Assembly: GCF_945859685.1 (NCBI RefSeq)
Contig: NC_079148.1
Coordinates: forward strand, 91,269,007-91,333,006
DNA from: Eupeodes corollae
Lineage: Eukaryota; Arthropoda; Insecta; Diptera; Syrphidae
Direction of reading: 5' to 3'
Length of the DNA: 64,000 nucleotides
Position numbers and translations under genes: made by a program. The notes beneath the pieces are model-generated. The model had not been told where the DNA came from and ran no database searches. It worked only from the letters and a program-made list of their open reading frames with translations. Positions 1-10,722 of this stretch are shown here, piece after piece; the stretch's first letter is position 1, and the number at the start of each line of letters is the position of its first letter.

Positions 1-375
1 AGTTTTTTATTTATAAAAAAACCGTTGATTGGATCTTTTTCCAAAAATATATTTTTTTTGGTATCACGTTACAATATATAATATAAAGCTTGAAGTCTCT
101 AACGGTTTTTCTTCTTGAGACATGTAGGATTAACCAAAATTGTCACCTTTATTCTAAACTGCTATGGTAAAAAAAATATTTGTCTGCCTTATTATCTGTA
201 TAACAAAATTAGTTTGAAGTTGATATCTCTTCTGGTTCATGAGCTTTGGACAACGAAAAAACGTCGCGAACGTACGGACGTACGAACGTGCGTGCACAGG
301 CTAGCACAGACATCTTTCTAAAAATCTTTTATTTCGACCGTAGGGACCTTGAAACATCGAGAAATGTCTAAATCC
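1..375 (-). repeat. Repeat R, head part, inverted
   Basis: AT-rich repeat. Read on the minus strand it matches the head of the fullest copy near 32.4-32.8 kb: a segment ending near GAAATGTC, a block rich in ACGTACG-type words, then the 'ATCTGTATAACA' and 'GGTATCACGTTAC' motifs, also seen near 34.4-34.6 kb. The small ORFs here have no recognisable domain. No gene seen. Confidence 0.6.
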
Positions 376-394
376 TATGGGAAGTTAAAAATAA

Positions 395-717
395 TTGTCA
401 ACTCGAATATTAAAAAAAAAAAGAATAACATCATTTTGACATCTGGTAAAATTTTAAGATAAATCGAATATACAGTTTACTTACAAAAACCTAAAAAAAC
501 ATTACTTAAAGTTGGCAAAAATTAAGTTTCGACTTAAATATCTATTTAAAAATTAAAGATTTAGGCTAACTAAATTTTGGGAAAGAGGATTGACAATTTT
601 TTTACAAAAATAAAAACACATAAAAAACGTTTCTTAAACTCGTTGAAAATTGATTTTCTACTCAAATATCAAAAAACTAAAAATATTAGCCTAAAACTAA
701 TTTCATTTTATATAAAA
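395..717 (+). repeat. Repeat R, internal part, left of Helitron 1
   Basis: Subrepeats containing 'AAAATTGATTTTC', 'CTCAAATATC' and 'AACTAATTT' recur at roughly 150-180 bp intervals. The same words fill 17.4-18.2, 24.3-25.2 and 32.9-33.9 kb. This stretch continues at 2544 after the Helitron insertion. Confidence 0.6.
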
Positions 718-2543
718 CTAGCGGCTCGGTACGTGCTTCGCTACGTATAAGGCATAGTAATAAAAAAAATATTATTAAGCTCATTTATTCAAACAAAAAA
801 ATATTTCAAATTGCTAGCTATTTGAAAGTCCAAATGACCCAAATGATATATTGTTTATATTATATTTATCAGCAAAGAGTAAAAACTTAAAAATAAAAAA
901 GAATTAGGTACTCTTACTACAGTTGGTCTATATGGGTTAGTCTAAAACAGTTGGATAAACAATATTTTTAGTTTTTTTTTTTTCATTTTGAGCATGAATA
1001 CATAAACAGTTGAGGGTACCGACTCTGAAAACGGCAACATAAAGTTGGCCATAGGAAAATCATGATTCCTCAAAATTGACACCACAAACGTGAAGTGTTT
1101 GCCCTTGGGCCTTATTTATGAACATCGCAAATGATAAAGGCACAGGATATTGTAATCTTTTGAATTCAAATGGCATATCAGTTGGAATCATAAATATACT
1201 CGGTATTAAACACACTTCTCCTTTTAATTTACCAGTTAGGATTGTAGCTTCAATCAAATTTGGCAATATCTTTTTCACTGCCAATCTGGTGCCATTACAC
1301 AGTTTTGGTGGATTAATATTTCGTAATAATATAATCAAAGAACCAGTTTTCAGATTCAAGCAATATGGTGGTATACCAGCCGGTTCCAATGAATTTAAAA
1401 ATTCAATTGGATAATTCATTGGTGCATCTTGATTCATAACACTGTCAATTGATTTATATGTCGTGACTACACTTGGCAGTTTGGATTGAATTTGAAAATT
1501 AATGGCATTGATATGATTGTTTTTCGGTACTAAACTGGTGCGTTCTCTAAAACAATCATGATTTCTGTAATTCTGAAGAAAATTCGGATAAACTCATTCA
1601 ACCAACTCATCTATAGATTGCGCAATTGTACAAAAATTGTTCTGTAAAGTGATCAATCCGTTGGTACTGTCGATTGGTATTTTGATATCACCAATTTCTA
1701 AAAATTGTTTTGATAACTCATGGGCAGTGCAGCATAATGTAAGTGAATACGCATATTAATGTTAAGTGTCAATTTTTGTACATATCTCCAAGGAACTGAT
1801 GACTTCAAACAGGCGTTTATTTCATTAGTAGGAATTGACGTTAATCGCATAACTTTTGCCATAGCAGAATTTGTCGAAATATTGTAAATTGGAGTTTCAA
1901 TCACGCGTTTTCAATGGCAATTTTAATACAGAGTGTGCGGTCCGACCATAATGTTACAGCAATTCCCTAAGATGCAAGTGACAATGCAATTTTCTGTTCC
2001 GATCGAATAGTCGCTAAAATCAATGATACAACGAAAGTTTTGCCTGTAGGTACCACCAGATGCATCCAAGAAATATAATCCACCTGTATTATTGGAAATG
2101 GCTTGCATGATTGTGTCATACACATGTTTTTGTTGAATATTTAATTTAGTTAAATCCGATTCTACAAATAAACGTAAATCACGTTGCAATTCACAGTAAA
2201 AAAAATCATGTATCTTACGACTTGGTGCGGTCATACCCAATTGTTCTAACGCCTTATTTACAATCGTTAAACTCATATCTTCAATTATTGTTACAGCTTC
2301 GTTCTACATTTTCAAGGTAATCAACAAATCGGGATTTCTTTAAGTACAAAATGTTTGAATATGGGAATATAGAAAGATGTTGATTTTATACCTTTTTGAA
2401 GCTTTTTTTTTAAATTTTCTCTACGTACAAACCTTCTCTAGATTTCCACGAATAATTCAAGACCAAAATTATCAAAATCGGTAAAGGCATTGTTGAGTTA
2501 TAAAATTACAACGAAAAGTTGCATTGATTTATATATATATAGA
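718..2543 (-). mobile_element. Truncated Helitron, copy 1
   Basis: Rolling-circle transposon on the minus strand. It starts with TC (2543-2542) preceded by A and ends with CTAG (721-718) followed by T, which are the Helitron ends and A/T insertion site. No inverted repeats or target duplication are expected, and none are seen. A near-identical copy lies at 15614-17434. The interior keeps pieces of the PIF1-like helicase but no Rep nuclease domain, so it is non-autonomous. It sits inside repeat R: joining 717 to 2544 restores the repeat. Confidence 0.85.
1060..2276 (-). pseudogene. Helitron PIF1-like helicase remnant, copy 1
   Basis: Two minus-strand fragments belong to the C-terminal half of a Helitron RepHel protein. 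Fragment 2276-1923 leads into the Walker A region (motif LDASGGT). There, extra bases near 2048-2051, absent in copy 2, break the frame, so GGTGKT is lost. Fragment 1437-1060 carries the late helicase motifs NPPKLCNGTRL and INKAQGQTL. Stops and frameshifts separate the pieces, and the N-terminal Rep nuclease with its HUH motif is missing. The helicase would unwind DNA during rolling-circle transposition; this copy cannot make a working enzyme. The family call is firm; inactivity follows from the breaks seen. Confidence 0.85.
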
Positions 2544-2935
2544 TAGATATTGATTTTTCAAATTCAGTGAATTTGTTATAAAAATCCAACGCCCAAAAAT
2601 TGGTACATTGATATTTGACTCTCGACATTTAGTGAATAAATGAAGGTATTGACTTCAAAATGATTTCATTCTGTGATAAATTTTATTAGAAAAATCCAAT
2701 TTACATTTGTTTATAAAAGAAATAAAAACTTTTAAAAAATGCTACTAAAATTTGTAAACATTGGTTTTCGACTAAAAATCTTGTTAACAAAATAGATTAG
2801 TAATTTTTAGATATTTTTTTAGAATAATTCAACTAACAACTTTTTAAACAAAACACGAAAACCTAAAAGCCTTTTAGGCAAGAGTAATCGGCAGACAGGG
2901 AAGTTATCAGTGTGCATCGCATTCCAGCCTCTTGA
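2544..2935 (+). repeat. Repeat R, tail, right of Helitron 1
   Basis: Continuation of the R copy interrupted at 717. It ends in the tail signature seen in other copies: CAGACAGGGAAGTTATC followed by a GCATCGCATTCCAGCC-like terminus, compare 18200-18240 and 25155-25203. No coding potential. Confidence 0.6.
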
Positions 2936-3059
2936 AAACATGTTCAGGGTACAGAATTTTGCTGCGTTCAGACATTAAGCTTTGATTATTATTTATTAAT
3001 CATACAAAATCATACATAGGGCAGAGCTCTAGTTTTTGCATCCCTGTCAAACTTATCCG

Positions 3060-4030
3060 TTTGTGCAGAATGACGATGGAGAACACAAGCTGCTCTATCA
3101 AGGTCGGCAAAGATCTAACCGATGCATTTGATGTCAAAAAAGGTTTTAGATAATATCATTCTGGAAAAAATTGTGCAAAACTCAACCGTCAACACTAGAG
3201 GTACAATCTTCCAAAGGTCCATCCAATTACTCGGATACGCAGATGATATTGACATAATTGAAAGATCAAAGCAGGATGTCAGTGTAGCGTTTTTCGGTAT
3301 TGCGACGGAAGCGAAGAAGATGGGTTTAGTGATCAATGAGGGCAAGACCGAGTATATGCTTTTATCAAAAAAAGGCATTGAACTACGACGTCTTGGACAA
3401 AAAGTCACCATGGACAGGTATCACTTTGAGGTAGTTAAGGACTTTGTCTACATAGGTACCGCTATTGACACAGACAACGACACCAGCGCTGAAATCAAAC
3501 GAAGAATAAATCTTGCAAATCGCTGCTCCTTTGGACTTAGAAGGTGATTGAGAAGTAAAGTCCTCTCTCGAGCATCTAAAATCACCATCTATAAGACACT
3601 CATCATCCCGGTTTTAATTTATGAGGCATGGACCCTGTCAAAGAAAGATTAGAGCGTCTTAGGATGCTTCGAGTCAAAAAATCTTCGGGTGATTTTTGGT
3701 CCCGTCTGTATAGATGGAGAATGGAGTAGAACATATAACGACGAAATGTACGGGCTGTACAGCGACACTGACCTAGTTAACAGAATTAAAGTCCAATGGC
3801 TTAGATGGCTAGGTCGTGTAGAGCGAATGGACGTCAACGCTCCAGCCCGGAAGGTCTTCGAATCCAATCCCGAGGGACGGCGCAGTAGAGGAAGACCGCG
3901 ACTCAGGTGGTGCACGCAGGTGGGTGAAGACCTTAACCAACTTGGAGTGCGAAACTGGAGACAGCTAGCTATAGGGACCGAGCTAGCTGGAGACGCATGT
4001 TGGTTGAGGCCCAGGTCCGCCCGCACTGTA
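3060..4030 (+). pseudogene. Non-LTR retrotransposon RT C-terminal remnant
   Basis: Decayed 3' part of a LINE polymerase. The first piece (3122-3547) has the reverse-transcriptase catalytic box GYADDIDII, then KMGLVINEGKTEYML and a FVYIGTAIDTD motif, the usual order after the palm domain. A stop at 3547 and a frameshift near 3650 separate it from the second piece (3689-4030), which has the terminal RWLGRVERMD and NPEGRRSRGRPRLRW motifs. The N-terminal endonuclease and most of the RT are absent, as expected from 5' truncation. Short relics of the same family lie at 12945-13020 and 58018-58078. It is inactive. The clade within non-LTR elements is not assigned. Confidence 0.75.
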
Positions 4031-4295
4031 GTAAGTAATCATGGGATTCAAAAAAGTCTTTTCGTATTCTACATTTTTCTCAAAACTATAAATTACTTTA
4101 AGATTTGGCTTCTAGGGTTTTATCATTAATTTTAAAGACCACTACTTTTACTAACCATACTGCCTAACATAATTTTTAAGTTTTTGTCTTTACTTTAAGC
4201 AATCCAACTTTATTACTTACCACCTAACTTTAAGTAAGATAGATTGGTATTAAGCTCACAACGCGATTGTGGAATGGCCTACCAAACTCTGCCTA

Positions 4296-4495
4296 AGGTG
4301 GTGCAACATTCCATTAAGAACTAAGGCTTAGTGACTTACAACTCACAACCATTCCTTTGTGCGAGTAATGTTGTCAAGGATGGAGGGCACAAACAATTTC
4401 AAGCCGAATCCGAACGGCTAATTTAATAAAATACTTTCCATGAGAGAAGTGCTCTTGGAGGATTTGTCAACTTCTCGCAAGAGGCATTACAAACA
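4296..4495 (-). repeat. tRNA-derived SINE, partial, copy 1
   Basis: Minus-strand body of a SINE found several times in the window. Shared words are GACTTACAACTC, CCGAATCCGAACGGCTAAT, and TCTCGCAAGAGGCA. The tRNA-like head is missing here. The 3' end carries a relic of the 'gttgcgccac' terminus. Confidence 0.65.
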
Positions 4496-4816
4496 TCAAA
4501 AAAGCAATAAAACATAATTCTATTGTGCCATTGAAGTTACTGGTTTTCTTTGAAAAATGATAAACAAATTATAATAATTGAACTAGAAATTTGTGCCATA
4601 AAAAGATACCCGAATTTAATATGCAAATCTGAATAACTTGAACTTATTTTTGAAATGAAAAAAAAATTCAGTGAAAGTAAATAATTTCCCTTCGAATACA
4701 TTACATCCTTAATTTCCTTTTGAATACATTAATATTATATTTGTATTTCAAAACCCCTTCTTCCCTACTCAGATCAAAAGTCTTATTCCAATGGTTCGCA
4801 CAGTAATCGGGTGTAT

Positions 4817-4822
4817 TTTATT
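4817..4822 (-). terminator. Possible poly(A) signal of the TMEM200-like gene
   Basis: AATAAA on the minus strand about 210 bases past the TAG at 5036-5034. In AT-rich DNA this hexamer is common, so its use is only a guess. Confidence 0.25.
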
Positions 4823-5033
4823 TTCTTACACACGTTAGGGACTTATTACCGCTATTTGGTCATTTCCGTTTAATTATTTTGTGTGTGCACCATCATAGAA
4901 ATCAGAAGACAAACTTAAGTATGTCATTATTAATGCTGAGGCATTAAATGACTGTTTTAAACTTTGTGTGAGCTTATGCTTTAACTTTTTTCCCATTTAA
5001 AACAAAATCAAAAGTTCTTGCAAAGAAAGCAAC

Positions 5034-5173
5034 CTACCCCAACGTCTTTGAGAAATGAATAAGTGCTGCTGTTAATGCTTGCCGATCTAATTGCGCCGCT
5101 TGAGGAGGCTCAGCTGGAGAAGACCGAAATACTCCCAAATGATGATCCCATCGAGTGTTCTGATATGATACTC
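5034..5173 (-). CDS. TMEM200-like gene, last recognised exon
   Basis: The acceptor TTTTAG precedes 5173 and the junction is in phase. It encodes about 46 residues of the cytoplasmic tail (NTRWDHHLGVF, RQALTAALIHF) to a TAG. A GTAGGT overlapping the stop could instead act as a donor. Confidence 0.6.
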
Positions 5174-5797
5174 CTAAAATAAAACAAATTGTAAACATAC
5201 ATACATGTGTTTGCATAACTAATAAACTAATTTGTTTATAACTAACCATTTGCTCGCCTTTGCGAAGAAGCACTGCTCGAATTACTTCTTATGTTAGTTT
5301 TACTATTAGAAGCTGCTTTAAGTCGTGCAGGGACGACTTTTGCAGCTGAGTCACGAGCCTCAAATGTCATAACACAAGACGCAACCACAATAAACCCACC
5401 GAATCCCATCACAATCGGTCCAACATATGATAAATTATTCAAGTGAAATCCCTTTGACTCATTCTTAACGCGAATTGTGGAGTTTCCCCTAATCTCAGAT
5501 CCAACAGAAAGTTGATCGGCATAGTAACCTAAAGACAAATGTAATTATTACCTTTTTTTGTAACATGCAATGATTTATTTTTTATTTACCAACAGTTGCC
5601 ATTCCCGCTCCCAAGAGCATAAGAATCATTCCTAAAATCAGTGCTCGGCAAGCATGCCAGAGGCACTTCGATGACATTTTTCCGCGAACAACTTGTACAT
5701 TCCATGTTGCTCCAGAAGCAGGGTGGGCACGTCTTAGTTTTCCTAAGGAGTGTTTCCTTCTTGTTGATGTACATTGTGCGGAAGCTTTTGAAGGCAT
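5034..5797 (-). CDS. TMEM200-family two-pass membrane protein, 3 exons
   Basis: Three minus-strand exons (5797-5590, 5528-5247, 5173-5034) join in phase 1 at both introns and encode 209 residues if translation runs from the ATG at 5797 to the TAG at 5036. The motif VQVVRGK lies just before a first hydrophobic segment (about residues 46-70, CRALILGMILMLLGAGMA). After a luminal loop with NST and NES glycosylation-type sites comes a second segment (about 98-120) with GPIVMGFGGFIVVASC followed by EARD. VVRGK plus two transmembrane segments, with GP.xMG and a following ENRD-like element, is the TMEM200 (DUF2371) pattern. The molecular function of that family is not established. The true 5' end is open: an acceptor-like TAG lies just before 5806, so upstream exons are possible. 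A GTAGGT donor-like site overlaps the stop, so a longer C-terminus is also possible. Confidence 0.7.
5247..5528 (-). CDS. TMEM200-like gene, middle exon
   Basis: The acceptor CTTTAG precedes 5528 and restores the glycine codon. The exon carries YYADQLSVGSEIRG, the loop, the second membrane segment and a serine/asparagine-rich tail. The donor at 5247/5246 is GTTAGT, a weaker but usable site, phase 1. Confidence 0.7.
5590..5797 (-). CDS. TMEM200-like gene, first recognised exon
   Basis: Encodes the basic N-terminus (STRRKHSLGKLRR), the VVRGK motif and most of the first membrane segment. The donor is G|GTAAAT at 5590/5589, leaving one base of a glycine codon. Upstream, an AG at 5808-5807 could be an acceptor, which would put the start in an earlier exon. 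Confidence 0.7.
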
Positions 5798-5829
5798 TAC
5801 AAAACCTAGGTGTAACTTGTTAGATATTC

Positions 5830-6960
5830 ATAAAACTCTCATATATATTATCATCTATGATTGTACTATTTTAAGCTTCAATTATAACTAGACTCGATAT
5901 TTGCCGGATTGGAAATCAGTTCTATTAAACTCACATTATTTTTGTTTAGTTTAATATTGTTTGTTTTATTTAATTTATGATTTTATTGTTTTTAAAAACA
6001 CTCAAAACAAAGCGGATACAGATACATACACAGACAAACATTTATCGTATGTACCTACATTAAAATCTTTTGATACTCGTTCGTTTTTAATTTCCTAATG
6101 GATATTACGTTTTATTAAAATCTAGCTAAGTATTTTTTTTAGGAAAACATTTAACACGAGAAAATCGTAGGATAATCATTTTCTGTGAGATTTTCTTCTT
6201 CATATAAAGGACAGTTTTTTCTGTGCAAAACAATAAAACCTTTAAACAAAAATCAACACGCACATCTGAGCTGAACGGCTTTTAAAAAGTTTCTGATAAC
6301 AAATTGTGGTGAAAATACTTGGTATGTTTTGTAATTCATCTCAGAGAGAAAATAAGTTTCTCAGAGATTTTAGAAAAACTGCTGTGGGTGTGGGTATTTT
6401 GAAAAAGAAGGATATTCTCTTCGGCTCAAACTATATTCAACAGGATAGTAACACGCACATAAATAGGAATTGAGCTTATGTATGCATGAGGTTTACAGAA
6501 GATACATCAAAACTTCACTCAAACAGAGTGTACTTCTCCTAAAAGATAAATGTTAAACAACAGGTATGCTGGTATAACATAAACTGGTATTAAAATACCT
6601 ATTAGCAGAAAGTGCTTAAAACATTTCTAAAAGTACCATGTCTGAGTTTTTTCGAACTAAGGACATTTTTGTGTCAAATTTTTCGAAATAAATATAAATT
6701 ATATTCTCACGACTTTTTGTTTCAACAACATCTCCAGTTTTAATAAGTTTTATAAAGACGACATCTATTGGAACTTTTGACAAATATTTTGTGTAGTGCA
6801 TTCATACTCCCATGAACACAAACTTTGAGAGTGACCTCCTCCGTATTATTGGCGTTGGTGTCGCGAAGTGGAGAGATTCACGGGAGCGAGAGGAAAATAT
6901 TATAATATTATCATTTCTATAATTAGCCAGCAGAGTAAAGGAGATAATTAATTAACCAGA
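5830..6960. other. Non-coding, upstream of the TMEM200-like gene
   Basis: AT-rich stretch with no ORF, repeat match or RNA gene I can support. It may contain the promoter, 5' UTR or an intron of the minus-strand gene. Confidence 0.4.
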
Positions 6961-6982
6961 CAAAAAGTATAAAAAGTATCTA

Positions 6983-7060
6983 GATGCCGCCCTATTCGAC
7001 TTCCACCATGGGAGTACTATGGTTGCTATATCGAATAGGGTGGCATCTAGCTATTTTTTG
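6983..7060. repeat. Hairpin with 19-bp inverted repeat
   Basis: TAGATGCCGCCCTATTCGA and its near-perfect reverse complement TCGAATAGGGTGGCATCTA flank a loop of about 30 bases containing CCATGG. A looser relative lies near 10307 (AGATGTCGCC). It may be a tiny MITE or fused transposon ends; no target duplication was identified. Confidence 0.55.
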
Positions 7061-7099
7061 TGGAACTTGTAGTGGAGAAATCCATTTGCAGCCGGCAGA

Positions 7100-8644
7100 C
7101 GAATATTATAAATCAAAACAAAAGTGCGCTAACATTGAAGCCTTCAAATGGCCTTGATACCGCTTTTACATATTTACGATGTCCTGATGAAAGCGCTCAC
7201 CGTGCTCATCGCTAAAAGTTCCGCAATTATTCGCAAAGCACTCCAAGTGGGAATGTAAAATGTGGATTTTTAAAGATATATTACAACCCAATTCTTGGTA
7301 TGACGAAAGGATATTTTCGACAAGCTCAACACAATTTTGTGCTACAAGCGGAAATCATACCAGGCTTTTTTTTCCTTACCTTCTAGAACCAAGTCAAAGA
7401 TGACATCTTTAAATAAATCTCTTATCTGCGGACTGACGAATATGCCTTCATTGACTTTAGCCTCACTTATTCTTGGAAATTTTTGGCTAAGGTATTGAAA
7501 AGCTGTTCCATCTCTGTCTACTGCCTTTACGAAGTATTTCATGAGTCCAAGCTTTATATGCAAGGGCGGAAGTAAAACCGTTTGTGGATCAATAAGAGAG
7601 TCATTTTTGATATTTTTTTGCCCAGGTTGAAGCGACTGACGATGAGGCAATAACTTTTTAATATAATGCTGTTTTCTATCACGACTGTCAATTCACAGAT
7701 GAAGCAAAAAAATTTCGTGTAGCCTAATTACAGTCCAAGCAACAGAGCTACAGACTTTCAAATCCCCGCAGATTTGACATTGGTGTTCCTCATATTTAAT
7801 GCGCAGCAGAACACTTTTTATGTTTCCATAAGACTCCTTCATATGAACTGCGTAACCAGTAGGAATCGAACGTAAAATATTTCGGTTATGTGGCAACACA
7901 GCTTTTAAGCTTAACTTAGAGCTATCTATGAAAAGTCTCCATTCACTCCATTTATACGTTATATTAAGGGCTACCATCAAAGCACGGACATTATTGCAAA
8001 AAAAAAAACTTTCATCCATTTCAAAATATCGCTGGAACTCCTTTTGTCGAGTACGGAAAGATGTTATAACCGTACCCCTTCCTAAAAACATTTCATTGTT
8101 GCAACCTCGAGCCTAGAAGTTTTGCTTTGTCCTTGGGCAATTCTAAGTCCCTAACAAGATCATTCAATTCAGCTTATGTTATCTGGTTTGGCTGTGATGA
8201 TGTGCTAGATACTTCGAATTATGATATTGAAGAAATTGTAAGTGAAGCAGGTGTAGGTGTTATTTCTTCTTCGTCAATGTGAGGGCTTTTTGGAATCAGG
8301 TGAAAAAAGCTGTGTGGCAGAGGACGAGTAGCCGATGATACATTTGCATACACTATAGTATTATTCTTTTTTTTAGAAAATCCCTTGCCTCTCACAAACA
8401 CAAGAGTGGTGAGGAAGAAATAACAATTCGTTGCATGACTAGTTGATTCTAGCCACTGCATTGGTACAGCGAACCGAAATGAAATGCGGAACTCAGCTTT
8501 TATCTTGATGTTTTATACTTTGTTTAAAGTAGTAGGAATAGGCTTATTTTATTTTTGGCGAATTGAACATCTTTGCTTATAAAATACCACTTCACCGCAA
8601 ATGTAACAAAAGTTGTCAGGATTATTCACACATTTTCGTGACAT
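7100..8644 (-). pseudogene. Decayed multicopy arthropod gene with GERFHQD motif
   Basis: Minus-strand relic of a protein family that, from memory of insect proteins, occurs in many near-identical unnamed copies and is probably transposon-borne. Pieces appear in order: an N-terminus from the ATG at 8644-8642 with NNPDNFCYICGE, a CxxC pair; a segment at 8461-8219 with GFSKKKNNTIVYANV and LPHSF; the central EWRLFIDSSKLSLKAVL at about 7960-7910; LLPPLHIKLGLMKYF and PQIRDLF at 7600-7400; and near 7210-7170 DEHGERFHQD. Frameshifts, stops and deletions separate them, so no full product is possible. The biochemical role is unknown. The family recognition is from memory. Confidence 0.65.
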
Positions 8645-8719
8645 TTTTCATTGTAATACTTTTTTTCAATTTTAACACTTAAAAACACAGAATAAAACAC
8701 TAAAGCACAAATTTATACG

Positions 8720-9340
8720 GGTTTATATAATTTTATTGAAATAGGGAAATATGTATCCTTAAAAAGATCTTAAACTTATCCGGGTATAAAATTTCAACAG
8801 TTATAAAAACCGATAGTCGATTGCAAAATTGTTGGCCTTATTTTAATGGTTGGCAGTGCAGGTAGTTCCAGAACAAATTAAGGACGATAAAATTAAATTT
8901 GTATTGAAATTTAAATTTAAATTTTATAATCTCTATTATTTAAAAACAATTGTAAATTGTGGTACTAGAAACAACAATCAATTTTATAGGCTGTTGTTTT
9001 AATTGTTTGGCAAGAAAATAACCAAAGTAAATACAATGCGAGCTGCAAAAATCACTAAATCCGAAAAATGCAAGTTACGCAAAAACTTAATCTAAAACAT
9101 AACTTTAACTCATAAACTTGTATTTAGCCTTGGAATACGAGTCAAAATTAGTTAAAATTATTCCGAATACTTTTTCAATTAAATTATGCATATTAATACT
9201 AATTTTAAAAATATACGATTTATGTTTAAATTCTGTTAAAAAATATTGTGAACTTTTTGAAATAATTCATTGTTTAAAAATTCTAAGAGCTTGTTTAGAA
9301 AAACTTTATTTGAATAATGTTTATATGTTCCTAGAAAATT
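8720..9340. other. AT-rich, no gene seen
   Basis: The ORFs here are short and of the low-complexity kind expected in AT-rich DNA. No domain, repeat match or splice-linked reading frame was found. Confidence 0.4.
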
Positions 9341-9344
9341 TAAT

Positions 9345-9660
9345 AACAAAATAATGATTCTACGGGAGATACCTTTTCCGGAGCAATATAAAACATTATT
9401 TTTTGTTATTGAAAGATGCCAAGTTAAGAGAAAAATTGAATGAACTTTTCGAGCAAAAATTTGTATGTGGGCTACTTTCATTTTTGGAATTAAAAAATAT
9501 GAAAAAACTCCTAACTTGAATGTACAGTGAACTTATTAGCATAGGCAGACAAACAAACGGACGGAAATGCGGGACACACTTTTTTCCGACTTCCGTACCA
9601 TCGTAATGTTATGTTTGATTAAAATCTCGAGTTTTTTACGAATTCAAAATTTGCCATAAT
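9345..9660 (+). repeat. Repeat D segment, old copy
   Basis: Shares with 35010-35260, 52880-52940 and 61080-61410 the order: a 'GGGAGATACCTTTTCCGGAG'-type start, 'CAATA', an 'ACAGACGGA'-type segment, ACACTTTTTTC, then GATTAAAATCT and AAATTTTG. This copy is diverged. No coding potential. Confidence 0.45.
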
Positions 9661-10685
9661 ACGCAACTAAAACAAACCTTGAAGACGTGGCACAATGAAC
9701 TGCAGAATAGGATATGCCAAGCATTGTATTGTCTAGAAGAATGAAGATAAAACAGAGTAGAGATTAAAATATTGTTGGTAAATTTGATGAAACTGAGGTA
9801 GTACGTATTTTTAATAATTATAAATAAGAGCAGTTTATGTTTTCTAAATAAACTTTATAAAAGATGCTTGAATTTTAGCAGCACTTCTTTTTAACTAACC
9901 AATAACCATATTACCTAATATTAAATTAAGAGATTCACATCTGTTAAAAGGTCATGTTCTCTTTAAGAAATATACTTTATGTATAATTTTTAAAATCCCT
10001 GTAACATAACGATGACACGAATTTCATGTTAGGTTTTGCTGTGTATATTTTTAAATTAGTTAACAGAGATGCATGTTATTTAAAATTGCTAAATGTAACA
10101 TAAAACGCCATCTTTGTATATAAAAAGGCGTCATGTATTATTTCCTTTCAAAAGCATATAAAACAACCACTTTTAGATTTTTGTAAAGGCAGGTTTTAAT
10201 CCTTGGATGCTTCATATACAATGGTTTTAATACAAGAAATTTAGCTCGGACTTTAATCTTTGTATGTATGTACATATGTGTATAAGAACTAAGAAAAATT
10301 AATAGATGTCGCCATATTCAACTTTTTGTGGCGACACTTTAACGACAGTCACACTCCTTTTGGCGAATTCCAACATTCAGCATTTTATTTTAAAGTGTAC
10401 AAACTTTGTATATGAAAACTTCCATATACACAAAGGTACAAAAAACTGAACAAGAAAGTTCTAGAACAGAACAAATTTTAAATACAAAGTGTACAAAAAA
10501 CTAAACTGCCAAAGTGAGCAGATACAAACTAAAATTTTAATATTCCTAACCACTCACACTTTTATTGTTTTTCGGACTCGGTCTGGTTTTCTGATGTCTA
10601 CCGCACAGACTTTTTAATTTGAAAATTAATATTCATTTAGCTTTACTTATGTAATGTTGAATTATTTTTATTACTATTTTTATTA
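9661..10685. other. Non-coding, small hairpins only
   Basis: No gene seen. An imperfect hairpin lies near 10397-10436 (CTTTGTATATG and CATATACACAAAG). Near 10307-10330 there is a fragment like the hairpin at 6983. Confidence 0.35.
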
Positions 10686-10722
10686 AAGTAGTACCCGTGG
10701 CATGATGGTTAGTGCGATGGAC
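10686..10722 (+). repeat. SINE tRNA-like head (A-box side) next to LINE A
   Basis: GTAGTACCCGTGGCATGATGG followed by TTAGTGCGATGGACT is the 5' half of the tRNA-like SINE head, with an A-box-like TGGCATGATGG. The B-box half does not follow; LINE-type sequence does. The same break occurs at 28778-28816 and 35300-35338. Confidence 0.65.

Noticed and set aside
115..321. 68-codon ORF
   Set aside because: Lies in the head of repeat R; other copies do not keep the frame open.
1118..1414. Plus-strand ORFs over the Helitrons (also 16011-16307)
   Set aside because: Shadows of the minus-strand helicase frame.
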